From the NCBI GenBank assembly GCA_030430845.1, contig JAUIKE010000007.1, positions 1 to 64,000 on the forward strand: a stretch of 64,000 nt of DNA, read 5' to 3'. The translations under genes and the position numbers were made by a program. Shown here one piece after another: positions 47,395 through 56,708 of the stretch (its first letter is position 1; each line of letters opens with the position of its first letter). This DNA comes from Bacteroidia bacterium. GTDB lineage: Bacteria; Bacteroidota; Bacteroidia; Chitinophagales; Saprospiraceae. Below the pieces are notes generated by a model. It searched no databases. It had not been told where the DNA came from and saw nothing but the letters and a program-made list of their open reading frames with translations.

Positions 47395-48783
47395 TTGCGA
47401 ATAAAGTCGAAAAAAATAATGACCAAACTACCCGGAATCCCCCGCTGGCAATCAGCTGTCTCTTCCTTTAAAATGGCCCGGAATCCCCTGCCCTTTCTCA
47501 ATAAATTTATTCGGGAAAAAGGAACCACCGTACAGGTATACCTTGGGGGGCTATACAAAATGATCCTGACCACCGACCCTGATTTTATACAGCACATCCT
47601 CCAAAAAAATAATAAGAACTACCGCAAATCAGAAGTTCACTTCGACAAGATCCAACACTTCCTTGGCCGCGGCCTGCTCACCAGCGAAGGACCCTACTGG
47701 CTGCAACAAAGAAGACTCATTCAGCCGGGCTTTCACAAAAAACGCCTCGAAGCTCTGTTAGAGTTGATGGACAAAGTCGCCATTGAGGTACTGAACGATT
47801 TAGACGAGGAGATCAAAACTCTGCCGGAGGTGGATATGTATGAAAAAATGCTGGAAATTACTTTCCGCATCATTGCCAATTCCATCTTCGGACAAGACCT
47901 GGGGCCGGAACAGTTGACCAAGCTAAGCGATAGCATTACGACCTTACAGGCCTTTATTGTCCGCCAGATCCGCCAGCCATACCTTAATTCCTGGCTGAAA
48001 TTTTCCGGTCAGGTCAAAGAACATGAAAAATTACGGGATGAAGCAGATGCCATTATCCGGCATTACATCGAAGAGCGAAGACAATCTGAAGAATCTCATT
48101 CAGACCTGCTCCAAATGTTGATGGAAGCTCGCTATGAGGACACTGGCGAGGGTATGACCGACCAGCAGTTGATCGACGAGGTCAAGATCCTTTTCGTGGC
48201 GGGGCACGACACCTCGGCCAATGCCCTGGCCTGGACCTGGTATTTGCTGACTCAGCACCCGGAAGCTTTGGAAAAAGTCAGACAAGAGGTGACGGCAATA
48301 ATAGGAGAGGGGCAGCCTTCTTTCGAAAATGTTATGCAGCTGGAATATACCCAGCAAGTAATCGAAGAATCCATGCGTCTTTTCCCGCCGGCCTGGACGA
48401 CCAACCGGGTAGCAGCGGAAGATGATGAATTTAAAGGCATTCCAATAAAAAAAGGGACAACTTTCGCTACCTATATATATGGTGTGCATCATTCGCCCGA
48501 GCTTTGGGACGATCCGGAGTCTTTTAAGCCGGAGCGTTTTTCCAAAGAAGAAAAGAAAAAACACCATCCGTATGCATTTATTCCATTTGGGGGTGGCCCC
48601 AGGCTATGTATTGGTAATAATTTTGCTTTGATGGAGATGAAGCTGATCCTGGCCCGTATGGTGAATCGGTATGAGATAAGCTTAATGCCTGGGCAGGAAG
48701 TAAAGCCATTGCCCTTGATTACCTTGAGGCCGGAGAATGGGATAAGGGTGAAGGTGAAAAAACTAAAGGAAAACTACAACTAA
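47395..48783 (+). CDS. Cytochrome P450
   Basis: I-helix AGHDTSANALAW, ExxR ESMR, heme-binding PFGGGPRLCIGNNFA. Confidence 0.96.
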   Translation: MRIKSKKIMTKLPGIPRWQSAVSSFKMARNPLPFLNKFIREKGTTVQVYLGGLYKMILTTDPDFIQHILQKNNKNYRKSEVHFDKIQHFLGRGLLTSEGPYWLQQRRLIQPGFHKKRLEALLELMDKVAIEVLNDLDEEIKTLPEVDMYEKMLEITFRIIANSIFGQDLGPEQLTKLSDSITTLQAFIVRQIRQPYLNSWLKFSGQVKEHEKLRDEADAIIRHYIEERRQSEESHSDLLQMLMEARYEDTGEGMTDQQLIDEVKILFVAGHDTSANALAWTWYLLTQHPEALEKVRQEVTAIIGEGQPSFENVMQLEYTQQVIEESMRLFPPAWTTNRVAAEDDEFKGIPIKKGTTFATYIYGVHHSPELWDDPESFKPERFSKEEKKKHHPYAFIPFGGGPRLCIGNNFALMEMKLILARMVNRYEISLMPGQEVKPLPLITLRPENGIRVKVKKLKENYN

Positions 48784-48802
48784 AGCTGTATCTTCAAGCC
48801 AA

Positions 48803-51139
48803 ATGAAAAAGAAAGACTCCACGCGCCGCCTCGCCGCTATTATGTTCACCGATATTGTGGGCTACACGGCCCTGATGCAGCAGGATGAAGCCAAAGCTGC
48901 CCAGGTTCGTCAGCGCCACCGCCAGGTGTTTGATGAGCTCCACCAAAAGCATCAAGGAGAGATCCTGCAATACTTTGGCGACGGCACCCTCAGCGTTTTC
49001 CAAAGCGGGGTAGAAGCCGTAGAATGTGCCCTGGCCATCCAGCTAGCCCTGCAGCAAGGGGAGCCTATCCCTCTTCGCATAGGCCTACATATAGGCGACA
49101 TTGTCTTTGATGGCACCGAAATATATGGGGATGGGGTGAATGTGGCTTCTCGCATTGAAAGCATGGGAATAGGAGGGGCTGTACTGCTATCAGGCCAATT
49201 AAATATTGAGCTGAAAAATCACCCACAGATCAACACTCGTTCATTGGGGCGGTTCGAATTTAAAAATGTAGCTCATCCTCAGGAAGTTTTTGCTGTGTCG
49301 AATACTGGTATTATTGTTCCGAAGCGTTCTGAGCTGAAAGGAAAACAAAAAAGCGCCACCAAGTCCATCGCGGTTTTGCCATTTGTCAATATGAGCTCAA
49401 AGGAAGAGAATGAGTATTTCAGTGATGGCATGACCGAAGAGATCATTAATGCTTTGACGAAGATCAAAGGCTTAAAGGTGACTTCCCGAACTTCTTCCTT
49501 CTTTTTTAAAAATAAAAATATCCCCATCCGGCAGATTGGCCAGGAGCTAAATGTATCTACCATACTAGAAGGTAGTATTCGCCTCGCCGGAAATCAGATG
49601 CGGATCACGGCTCAGCTGATCGATGTACTGGATGATTATCATTTTTGGTCGGAAACCTTTGATCGTTCTATAGAGGACATTTTCGCGGTACAGGATGAGA
49701 TCAGCCTCTTGATTGCCGACAAACTCAGGGAGCACGTTGGCCACTTTGAGATCGAAGACCATTTAGTAGAAGCACCGGATGTTTCAGTGAGTAATTACAA
49801 GCGCTACCTCCAGAGTCGCTACTATATACTCAGAATGAGTAAAGCGGACATAGACAAAGGAATAGCCATTCTAAAGGAGATCATCCAGGAACAGGCTGAT
49901 TTCGCATTGGCCTATCTTGGGCTGCATTTGGGATACACCCTACAAGGTACAATTGGATTGATGCCTTCAAAAGAAGCTTTTTTGGAAGGCCATAGGTATC
50001 TTCAAAAAGCCATTCAACTACAACCGGATCTTCCGGAATGCCACCTTCATCAATCCTGGAATTGTTTACTTCAAAAATGGGATTTAGCCTGTACCTATGA
50101 GCATCTCAACCGGTCATTTGAATTGCGCCCGACCGTGGATTATTATCAGTCGATGACTTCAACAATCGTAGCGGAAGGCCGTTACAAGGCCGCCATGAAT
50201 TATATCGACACAGCTATTCAGTTAGATCCTTTTTCCCATATTAATTATCATCTAAAGGGATTTGTCTTCTATTGTCAGGGTAAGTTTGATGAGGCGATTG
50301 AATTTTTTAAAAAGAGTACACAGCTGAGTTCCAGTCATTCTTTATCTGCCATGGAATGGGGAATGGCCCTGATTCAAGCCGGGCGGCCAGAGGAAAGCCT
50401 GCGGTTTTATCAAAACCTGCCGGAGGATGAACCGGGAGATATTTTAAAATTAGGGGGGACAACGCTTGCCTACGCGGCTCTCGGGGATACGGTTCGGGCA
50501 GAGAAAGGACTCCGGCAACTGGAGGCCTTTGGGGATACCGAATTGATAGAGCGGGCCCTTCTTTTTCTGATTTATGGAAATTTTTTATTGGGCAAAAAAG
50601 AGGAAGTTCTGGCGCTCATTGAACAAGGTATCCAGCAACGATTGCCCTTGCTGGTTTATCTTCCAGGAGAACCTCTGTTAAAGCCGTATCATTCAGATCC
50701 TCGATTTAAGGCACTTACGTCGAGAATATTGGGTAAGAATGTATCTTTCGATGTTTCAACAAGGAAGTATAAAAAAAATCTGCTCAGTAAAGAGGATTTA
50801 AAGAACTACAAAAAACAATTAGAACAACTTATGAAGGAGGAGCGTCCTTATCTGGACCCAAAACTGTCACTCCGCTCATTAGCTCAATTAATGGAGATCC
50901 CTCCCAACCAACTATCTCAATTGCTGAACGATGGGTTTAATCAAAACTTCTCTGAATATGTCAATTCCTACCGCTTGAGTACTTTCAAAAAGTTGGTTGC
51001 CGATCCTGCTTATCAACATATGACCCTCCTGGCTCTGGCCCACGAAAGTGGCTTCAACTCCAAAACGGTTTTTAATACTTTCTTTAAAAAAGTGGAGGGA
51101 AAAACGCCCAAAGCTTTTTGGAAAGAAATTAACGGGTAA
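48803..51139 (+). CDS. Class III nucleotide cyclase-like domain + TolB/FlgO-like + TPR + AraC-type DNA-binding fusion
   Basis: MFTDIVGYTALM, YFGDGTLSVF, YGDGVNVASRIES; SIAVLPFVNMSS; C-terminal HESGFNSKTVFNTFFKKVEGKTPKAFWK. Confidence 0.88.
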   Translation: MKKKDSTRRLAAIMFTDIVGYTALMQQDEAKAAQVRQRHRQVFDELHQKHQGEILQYFGDGTLSVFQSGVEAVECALAIQLALQQGEPIPLRIGLHIGDIVFDGTEIYGDGVNVASRIESMGIGGAVLLSGQLNIELKNHPQINTRSLGRFEFKNVAHPQEVFAVSNTGIIVPKRSELKGKQKSATKSIAVLPFVNMSSKEENEYFSDGMTEEIINALTKIKGLKVTSRTSSFFFKNKNIPIRQIGQELNVSTILEGSIRLAGNQMRITAQLIDVLDDYHFWSETFDRSIEDIFAVQDEISLLIADKLREHVGHFEIEDHLVEAPDVSVSNYKRYLQSRYYILRMSKADIDKGIAILKEIIQEQADFALAYLGLHLGYTLQGTIGLMPSKEAFLEGHRYLQKAIQLQPDLPECHLHQSWNCLLQKWDLACTYEHLNRSFELRPTVDYYQSMTSTIVAEGRYKAAMNYIDTAIQLDPFSHINYHLKGFVFYCQGKFDEAIEFFKKSTQLSSSHSLSAMEWGMALIQAGRPEESLRFYQNLPEDEPGDILKLGGTTLAYAALGDTVRAEKGLRQLEAFGDTELIERALLFLIYGNFLLGKKEEVLALIEQGIQQRLPLLVYLPGEPLLKPYHSDPRFKALTSRILGKNVSFDVSTRKYKKNLLSKEDLKNYKKQLEQLMKEERPYLDPKLSLRSLAQLMEIPPNQLSQLLNDGFNQNFSEYVNSYRLSTFKKLVADPAYQHMTLLALAHESGFNSKTVFNTFFKKVEGKTPKAFWKEING

Positions 51140-51301
51140 TGGGGTTGTGTAAAAACGAGGAACGAGTTTTTACACAACCCATTAAATTTTTTTTGGGAGG
51201 TCGTTTTAAGAAAAAAACAAAGTTTTTTTCTTAAAACGACCTCCCAAAAATATATTATTGGTTGTGTAAAAGGCAGAACGAGTTTTCACACAACCCCATT
51301 A
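51137..51301. repeat. GTTGTGT-type composite palindromic repeat (element D, three hairpins)
   Basis: TAATGGGGTTGTGTAAAAACgaggaacgaGTTTTTACACAACCCATTA; GGGAGGTCG...CGACCTCCC; GGTTGTGTAAAAggcagaacgaGTTTTcACACAACCCCATTA. Confidence 0.9.
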
Positions 51302-51438
51302 GTGCTGAAATAAGTTCGGATTTTTAAATCCGAACGATTCTAAACCGGTACGCCCTTAATTTTGGTACTGAATAACAAATTCTTTATCGGAAGATGTAGA
51401 CCCGCAAACTCCGGTAGCCAAAATTAAAAATCGAAATA

Positions 51439-52419
51439 ATGAAAGCCATCGTATTAACCCGGTATGGATCACCTGAAAACTTAGTCGTTCGTGAGATAAG
51501 CAAGCCTGTTCCAAAAGAAAATGAAGTCCTGATAAAAGTAGCTGCCACCACAGCTACTACGGCCGATACCATGATGCGGAAAGCTACCCCTTTCATCAGC
51601 CGCTTTTTTCTGGGGTTTTTCAGGCCTCGCAAAGCTGTTACCGGCACTGGCTTTGCCGGAGAGATTGTAGAAGTTGGTAAAAACGTTAGTCGTTTCGAGC
51701 TGGGCGACCAGGTTTTTGGAGAGACCGGCACGGATTTCGGAGCGAATGCCGAATATATTGCCTTGTCGGAAGAAGGGGTTATAGAAAAATTACCTTCCCA
51801 ATTGAGTTTAGAAGAGGCTGCTACTTTGACCGACGGCCCCCTGACCTCCCTTAATTTTTTGAAAAGCCTGGGTAAAATTAAAGGTGGTCAGAAAGTACTT
51901 ATCAATGGCGCTTCCGGAAGCCTGGGGACTGCTGCGGTACAGTTGGCCAGATATTACGGTGCAGAAGTGACCGGTGTGTCCAGTGCAAAGAATGCCGAAC
52001 TGGTTAAATCGCTTGGAGCTGATAAGGTTATTGACTATAGATCGACCGACTTTACAAAGGCAGGCGAGCAATACGATTTAATCTTTGATACAATTGGCAG
52101 CAGTTCGTTTTCCAAAACGAAAAAAGCCTTGAAGCAGGACGGATTGTATATGTCGCCGGTATTAAACATAGGATTATTATTTCAAGTGATATTTACGGCT
52201 AAAAGCCGGAAGAAAGCCATATTTTCGGCTACCGGATTATTACCGCATGATGAATTGAGGGCATTACTGAAGGACTTAATCGGTATCATCGAAGGTGGTT
52301 ACTTAAAGCCGGTAATTGATCGGCAATATCCTCTGGAAAAAGCAGCAGAAGCGCATAAATATGTAGATACCGGCAGGAAGAGAGGGAATGTGGTTTTAGT
52401 AACAAAAATGTATGGATGA
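51439..52419 (+). CDS. NAD(P)-dependent alcohol dehydrogenase / quinone oxidoreductase (MDR superfamily)
   Basis: MKAIVLTRYGSPENLVVREI; GASGSLGTAAVQLARYYGAEVTGVSS. Confidence 0.93.
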   Translation: MKAIVLTRYGSPENLVVREISKPVPKENEVLIKVAATTATTADTMMRKATPFISRFFLGFFRPRKAVTGTGFAGEIVEVGKNVSRFELGDQVFGETGTDFGANAEYIALSEEGVIEKLPSQLSLEEAATLTDGPLTSLNFLKSLGKIKGGQKVLINGASGSLGTAAVQLARYYGAEVTGVSSAKNAELVKSLGADKVIDYRSTDFTKAGEQYDLIFDTIGSSSFSKTKKALKQDGLYMSPVLNIGLLFQVIFTAKSRKKAIFSATGLLPHDELRALLKDLIGIIEGGYLKPVIDRQYPLEKAAEAHKYVDTGRKRGNVVLVTKMYG

Positions 52420-52459
52420 AGGTGGCAACAGCCATCTTCGTCTAATAAAATTCTTTTGA

Positions 52460-53266
52460 ATGAAACGAATCCAGCTTTTTGAATTTGAAGATTTCACCTG
52501 GCTCCCGAAACCCATCAGAACCGGGATGACCAACCTGATCGTCGTTTTTCATAAAATGACCGGTACGAGCAACGTGATTGCGGACCTGATAGAGAAGGTC
52601 CGTTCTAAACATCCTTTTTCCCAAATAGTAGACTTGGGCTCCGGCTCGGGCGGAGCGATGCCGGAGGTTATCCGTCAGATAAATGAAAATACGGAGGCCG
52701 CGCCCCTTCAATTGATCTTAAGCGACTTACATCCGCATCCCGACATCGTCGCCCGTTTTAATAAAGATGAATCTAAGAACATCAGCTACCACCCGGATTC
52801 CGTTGATGCGACTCGTCTGAAAGACGTTCCTCAAGGTTTGAAAACGATGATGAACAGTTTTCATCACATGCCCCCGGACAAGGCCAGGGATATTTTGCGT
52901 TCAGCACAGGAAAAGAGGGAACCTTTGCTAATCTATGAGATGGCGGAGAATAACATCCCCACCCTGGTATGGTGGTTGTTTTTGCCGCTCTCTCTGGCTA
53001 TTTTGATCGTGATGACGTTGTTTATGACACCATTTGTGCGGCCTCTCAGCTGGCAGCAAGTGGTTTTTACCTACTTAATTCCTGTGATCCCGATCTTGTA
53101 TGCCTGGGACGGGCAGGCATCTATGGTAAGGATGTACACATTTAAGGATGTCGAGGAATTGCTGAAAGACATCAAACAGGATGACTACAGCTGGGAGATG
53201 GGGCAGGCAAAAAAAGAGAATGGGAAAAAACAGGGGTATTATGTTTTAGGCTTACCCCAAAAATAG
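52460..53266 (+). CDS. Class I SAM-dependent methyltransferase-like, membrane-associated
   Basis: IVDLGSGSGGAMPEV motif I; two C-terminal TM segments. Confidence 0.8.
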   Translation: MKRIQLFEFEDFTWLPKPIRTGMTNLIVVFHKMTGTSNVIADLIEKVRSKHPFSQIVDLGSGSGGAMPEVIRQINENTEAAPLQLILSDLHPHPDIVARFNKDESKNISYHPDSVDATRLKDVPQGLKTMMNSFHHMPPDKARDILRSAQEKREPLLIYEMAENNIPTLVWWLFLPLSLAILIVMTLFMTPFVRPLSWQQVVFTYLIPVIPILYAWDGQASMVRMYTFKDVEELLKDIKQDDYSWEMGQAKKENGKKQGYYVLGLPQK

Positions 53267-53325
53267 CATAAAGGGGTTGTGTAAAAAGTCCTTCGGCCTT
53301 TTTACACAACCCCTTTATGCTATTT
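53261..53325. terminator. GTTGTGT monomer hairpin (element E) acting as convergent terminator
   Basis: AAATAGCATAAAGGGGTTGTGTAAAAAG-tccttcggc-CTTTTTACACAACCCCTTTATGCTATTT; 28-bp arms include a stop codon. Confidence 0.88.
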
Positions 53326-53326
53326 G

Positions 53327-53785
53327 CTATTTTACCAAATTCAGTTCTTGAAAGATCTCTACTCCGTCTCTAAACTCCAGGCTCTCCCAGTTTTGCCGGG
53401 TCATAGTCCAGATAATAGGATCCTGAAAGATGATCCGGTCAGGAGAGGAGATAGAAGTACCAAAGGAAATGACCATGGATTTGGAAGTGCGGGCTCTCCA
53501 AAGGAAGGTACTTACGAGGATACCGTTATTATCCCGAAAGAGTGGAAAGTTTGTTTCGCCGGTACCGTCATCATAAAAAGTAATGGTATAATCGTCATCA
53601 CGTTCGACGGATTCAACGGCCAGGATGTTCCCAAAATTATCCCGAACTTCTTTAAAGTAGAGTTCAACTTCCCAGGTACCCGGTAAATTTTCATTTTGAT
53701 CATCGCGGAATTCTTTTCCCTCTTTGCACGAGGACAGTAAAAACACTAAACTGAGGGAAAGAAGAAATACGAATTTCTTTTTCAT
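53327..53785 (-). CDS. Hypothetical lipoprotein (lipocalin-like)
   Basis: LSLVFLLSSCKEGKEF lipobox; LPGTWEVELYFKEV. Confidence 0.7.
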   Translation of the reverse strand: MKKKFVFLLSLSLVFLLSSCKEGKEFRDDQNENLPGTWEVELYFKEVRDNFGNILAVESVERDDDYTITFYDDGTGETNFPLFRDNNGILVSTFLWRARTSKSMVISFGTSISSPDRIIFQDPIIWTMTRQNWESLEFRDGVEIFQELNLVK

Positions 53786-53811
53786 ATGCAGATGGTTAAA
53801 TAATGCAGAAT

Positions 53812-53863
53812 AAAGATAATGAATAGTATTGAAGCAGTTGCCCCAATACTATTCATTATCTTT
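53812..53863. terminator. 20-bp-arm palindrome covering the last codons of the adjacent minus-strand gene
   Basis: AAAGATAATGAATAGTATTG / CAATACTATTCATTATCTTT; encodes K-D-N-E-stop. Confidence 0.88.
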
Positions 53864-54286
53864 GCCCAGTTCTTTTACAGGTTCAATCTTGTACACAAAG
53901 TAATTGGTTTTTCCCTGCCAGGGCATGGCTCTGATAATTTCTCGATAATAAAGTTTGACCTGGTGCCCCTCATAGTCTTGTAATTCATCATAGATATCAT
54001 CTTTCCATACGGAGAACTCCCAAATATTTCCTGTAATTCCCTCCGGCCCTTCCGTTTTGAAGCCACCCAGGTTGAGTTGCCCTTCATAGGTTTTGAACAT
54101 CACCCCTTTCTTGGATAATTTGATCAGGGTGCCGGCCCTGGCTCCCTTGCTGTAAGTATAATTACTCACCAGGAAAAAACCAGCCGCACTTAGTAAGCCT
54201 AAAATTAAAAGACCTACTAAAAAGCGTTTGAAGATCTTTCCGATCTTTTGTTTGCCTTCTTTGACTACTTGTTGGTATTCACTCAT
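53849..54286 (-). CDS. Conserved hypothetical single-TM protein
   Basis: 145-aa ORF, TM FLVGLLILGLLSAAGFFLVSNYTYSKGARAGTLIKLSKKGVMFKTYEGQL. Confidence 0.75.
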   Translation of the reverse strand: MSEYQQVVKEGKQKIGKIFKRFLVGLLILGLLSAAGFFLVSNYTYSKGARAGTLIKLSKKGVMFKTYEGQLNLGGFKTEGPEGITGNIWEFSVWKDDIYDELQDYEGHQVKLYYREIIRAMPWQGKTNYFVYKIEPVKELGKDNE

Positions 54287-54377
54287 GATTTTCGGAGGTA
54301 TTGCTTTTTAATGAAACAATTGTTTTTCATAATAAGTTGGACGTCAATCGGTATACCAGGTAACAAATGTTTTGCCT

Positions 54378-55313
54378 CTACAGAGCTATCAGGCGGTCCA
54401 AGGCAAAAATAGACTTTGGGTGAAAATCCTTTCCATCCCACAGTCCGAAAATACTCAAGGGCTGATCGGCGGTCAGTGCCAGTAGCTTCCAGTACCCATC
54501 TCGCTTATGGACTAAGGGCAGTGCTTGGTTTGATTGATCCATGATCAGAAAATCAGATTCGTCGAGCACAATTTGTACTTGATTGAGCAAACAGGGGTAG
54601 TTGTCCAGCCATGGGTTTCGTTGTAAGGATTTGGCGAAAAAAAGGCTCATTTGCTGTAATGTTTTGAATCCTCCTTTTCCTTTAAACGTTCCTTTGAAAG
54701 GAACCGGTGCTTTAAATAAAGCTCTGTCCTGGGAAGCCCCGGGATAATAAATAATTTCACCTTTATAGAGCCCGCCGAACACAAACTCGGGGAAAAAGCC
54801 GGCGCTTCCCCAAGAGAAGTCAAGTAGCAAGGCAAGCTCCTTACTTTTTTCTCCGTACAGCCAAATCCGCCGAAAGTGAAGCTTTTCTTCTTCTCCGAAA
54901 TCCTGACTGATAACGAGCCAGGTATCGACTGTACCTTTTTCCTGTAGGAGGGCTTCTTTATTGATTCGTACTCCACAAATGCGCAACAGCTCGCATTGTT
55001 GTTCTTCTTTTAGCTGGTCTATTTGTAGCAAAGCCCGGCTAATCAGGTAGAGGCGACTAATTTCCCGGAGGGTTTTTTCCTCCCAATATTCTTCTTCATC
55101 AGGGAGTGATTTGAGGGCCCGGATCCTTCTGGCCAGGTCCCCCAATTTGGCGTTGACCATCCGGCCGGCAATTTCTTCCCAAAATGCTTCTCCCTGCTGA
55201 TCCAGGATGACCAGTCCCTGGCGCAAGAGGTCGAGCAGCCATCGCTCTAATTCCTGAGCGCCGGCCTGCATTTCGCTGATCCGTGCATCATTAACTTTTA
55301 GGAGGCTCTTCAT
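54378..55313 (-). CDS. Hypothetical protein (start MKSLLKVNDARISEMQAG)
   Basis: Long ORF; upstream part of the listed ORF lies in a repeat element, so the start was moved. Confidence 0.7.
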   Translation of the reverse strand: MKSLLKVNDARISEMQAGAQELERWLLDLLRQGLVILDQQGEAFWEEIAGRMVNAKLGDLARRIRALKSLPDEEEYWEEKTLREISRLYLISRALLQIDQLKEEQQCELLRICGVRINKEALLQEKGTVDTWLVISQDFGEEEKLHFRRIWLYGEKSKELALLLDFSWGSAGFFPEFVFGGLYKGEIIYYPGASQDRALFKAPVPFKGTFKGKGGFKTLQQMSLFFAKSLQRNPWLDNYPCLLNQVQIVLDESDFLIMDQSNQALPLVHKRDGYWKLLALTADQPLSIFGLWDGKDFHPKSIFALDRLIAL

Positions 55314-55326
55314 AGAGAGGGAGGTT

Positions 55327-55521
55327 ATGGTTTTGGGGTTGTGTAAAAACTCGTTCCTCGCCTGCCTGACGGCAGTCAGGTTTTTACATAACCCCATTAA
55401 ATTTTATTTGGTAGTTCGTTTTAAGAAAAAAACTTTGTTTTTTTCTTAAAACGAACTACCAAAAGAATATTATTGGTTGTGTGAAAAGGCCGAAGGACTT
55501 TTTACACAACCCCCAAACCAT
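55327..55521. repeat. GTTGTGT-type composite palindromic repeat (element G, opposite orientation)
   Basis: GGGGTTGTGTAAAAACTCGTTCCTCG...; central GGTAGTTCG...CGAACTACC; ...GGCCGAAGGACTTTTTACACAACCCCC. Confidence 0.9.
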
Positions 55522-55522
55522 T

Positions 55523-56260
55523 TTAGTCATCTATCAGAATGCCGAGTGCCTGCATGGCTTTTTCGGAGGCGGTTTGTTCGGCACTCTTCTTATTATAATC
55601 GTCGGCAGTGGCCATTTTTTTACCGTTTATGACGACGGCTACTTTGAAGCGATCTCTTTTCTCGAATTTGTAACGTGCGAGTAGTTTATAGCTGACTGAG
55701 CGTCCATTTTTCTGGCACCACTCCAGTAATTGGCTCTTGTAGTTATCATCAACGGTTTCCAGTTCGTGCACATCCACGTAGTTGCGCAGTACTTTCTGGA
55801 TAACAAACTCCCGGGTTCCGGTATATCCTTTTTCGAGATAAACGGCTCCGACGAGGGCTTCAACCGCGTTTCCAAGCATAGATCGGCTCAGCCGCGTTTG
55901 GTTGTATTCGTTGAGGAGAACGTCCAGCCCCATTTTGTCACCAATTTTATTCAGCGCTTTACGCTTGACGATCTTGGAGCGCATTTTGGTGAGAAAACCT
56001 TCGTTTTTGCCAGGATATTTTTTGAAGAGGTATTCGGCAACTATGGTACCCAGCACGGCATCTCCCAGGTATTCCAGGCGCTCGTTATTTTGCATGGCAT
56101 AGGCCTTTTCGGAGGAAGTAGATTTGTGAGAAAACGCTAATTTGAAGATTTTCAAATTGGCAGGGGTGAACCCCAGCAAAGGCCTCAATTTTCTGGTAAA
56201 ATTTTTATCCTTCGAGATATAATAATTGTAGAATTTAAATATGGTCCGGATCACGTACAC
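55523..56260 (-). CDS. rnc: Ribonuclease III
   Basis: NERLEYLGDAVLGTIVAEYLF; C-terminal dsRBD DYKSQLLEWCQKNGRSVSYKLL. Confidence 0.96.
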   Translation of the reverse strand: MYVIRTIFKFYNYYISKDKNFTRKLRPLLGFTPANLKIFKLAFSHKSTSSEKAYAMQNNERLEYLGDAVLGTIVAEYLFKKYPGKNEGFLTKMRSKIVKRKALNKIGDKMGLDVLLNEYNQTRLSRSMLGNAVEALVGAVYLEKGYTGTREFVIQKVLRNYVDVHELETVDDNYKSQLLEWCQKNGRSVSYKLLARYKFEKRDRFKVAVVINGKKMATADDYNKKSAEQTASEKAMQALGILIDD

Positions 56261-56708
56261 ACACAGTTAAATCATTACAAGAAAAACCTTCCACAATCTG
56301 TTAATCATCAATACACTACCTGTAAAGTGGAGTAGGCCAAATAAACCTGTGGTTTTTTGATCACTCCCTTCAGTGAAGTAAAGATGCAGATTGCTGTTTC
56401 GGTCAGTCTTGTAATTACAGTTATGGATAAAACAACCATAGGTAAGATCGGAAAGCAAGAGGTAGGAAACGGAAAGAGAATCCGAAAAATTCATATTTAG
56501 ATAAATAGCGGAAGAAACATTCAGTTTAAGCCACTTATCTAAATACCTGAAAAATTACAGCACCTCGCCTTCAAATCTTGAAACAAATGCTTGTTCATTT
56601 CATATATAAGCATAAAAATAGGATAAAGAATTCAATTTATTCCTATCCTTATATAGAAAAATAAATAAGAGTGCAGGCCTAATAGCCTGTACTCTTATTA
56701 AAACAACC

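Noticed and set aside
56267-56494. 75-aa minus-strand ORF upstream of rnc
   Set aside because: No recognisable family and low-complexity AT-rich context; left unannotated although a real gene cannot be excluded.
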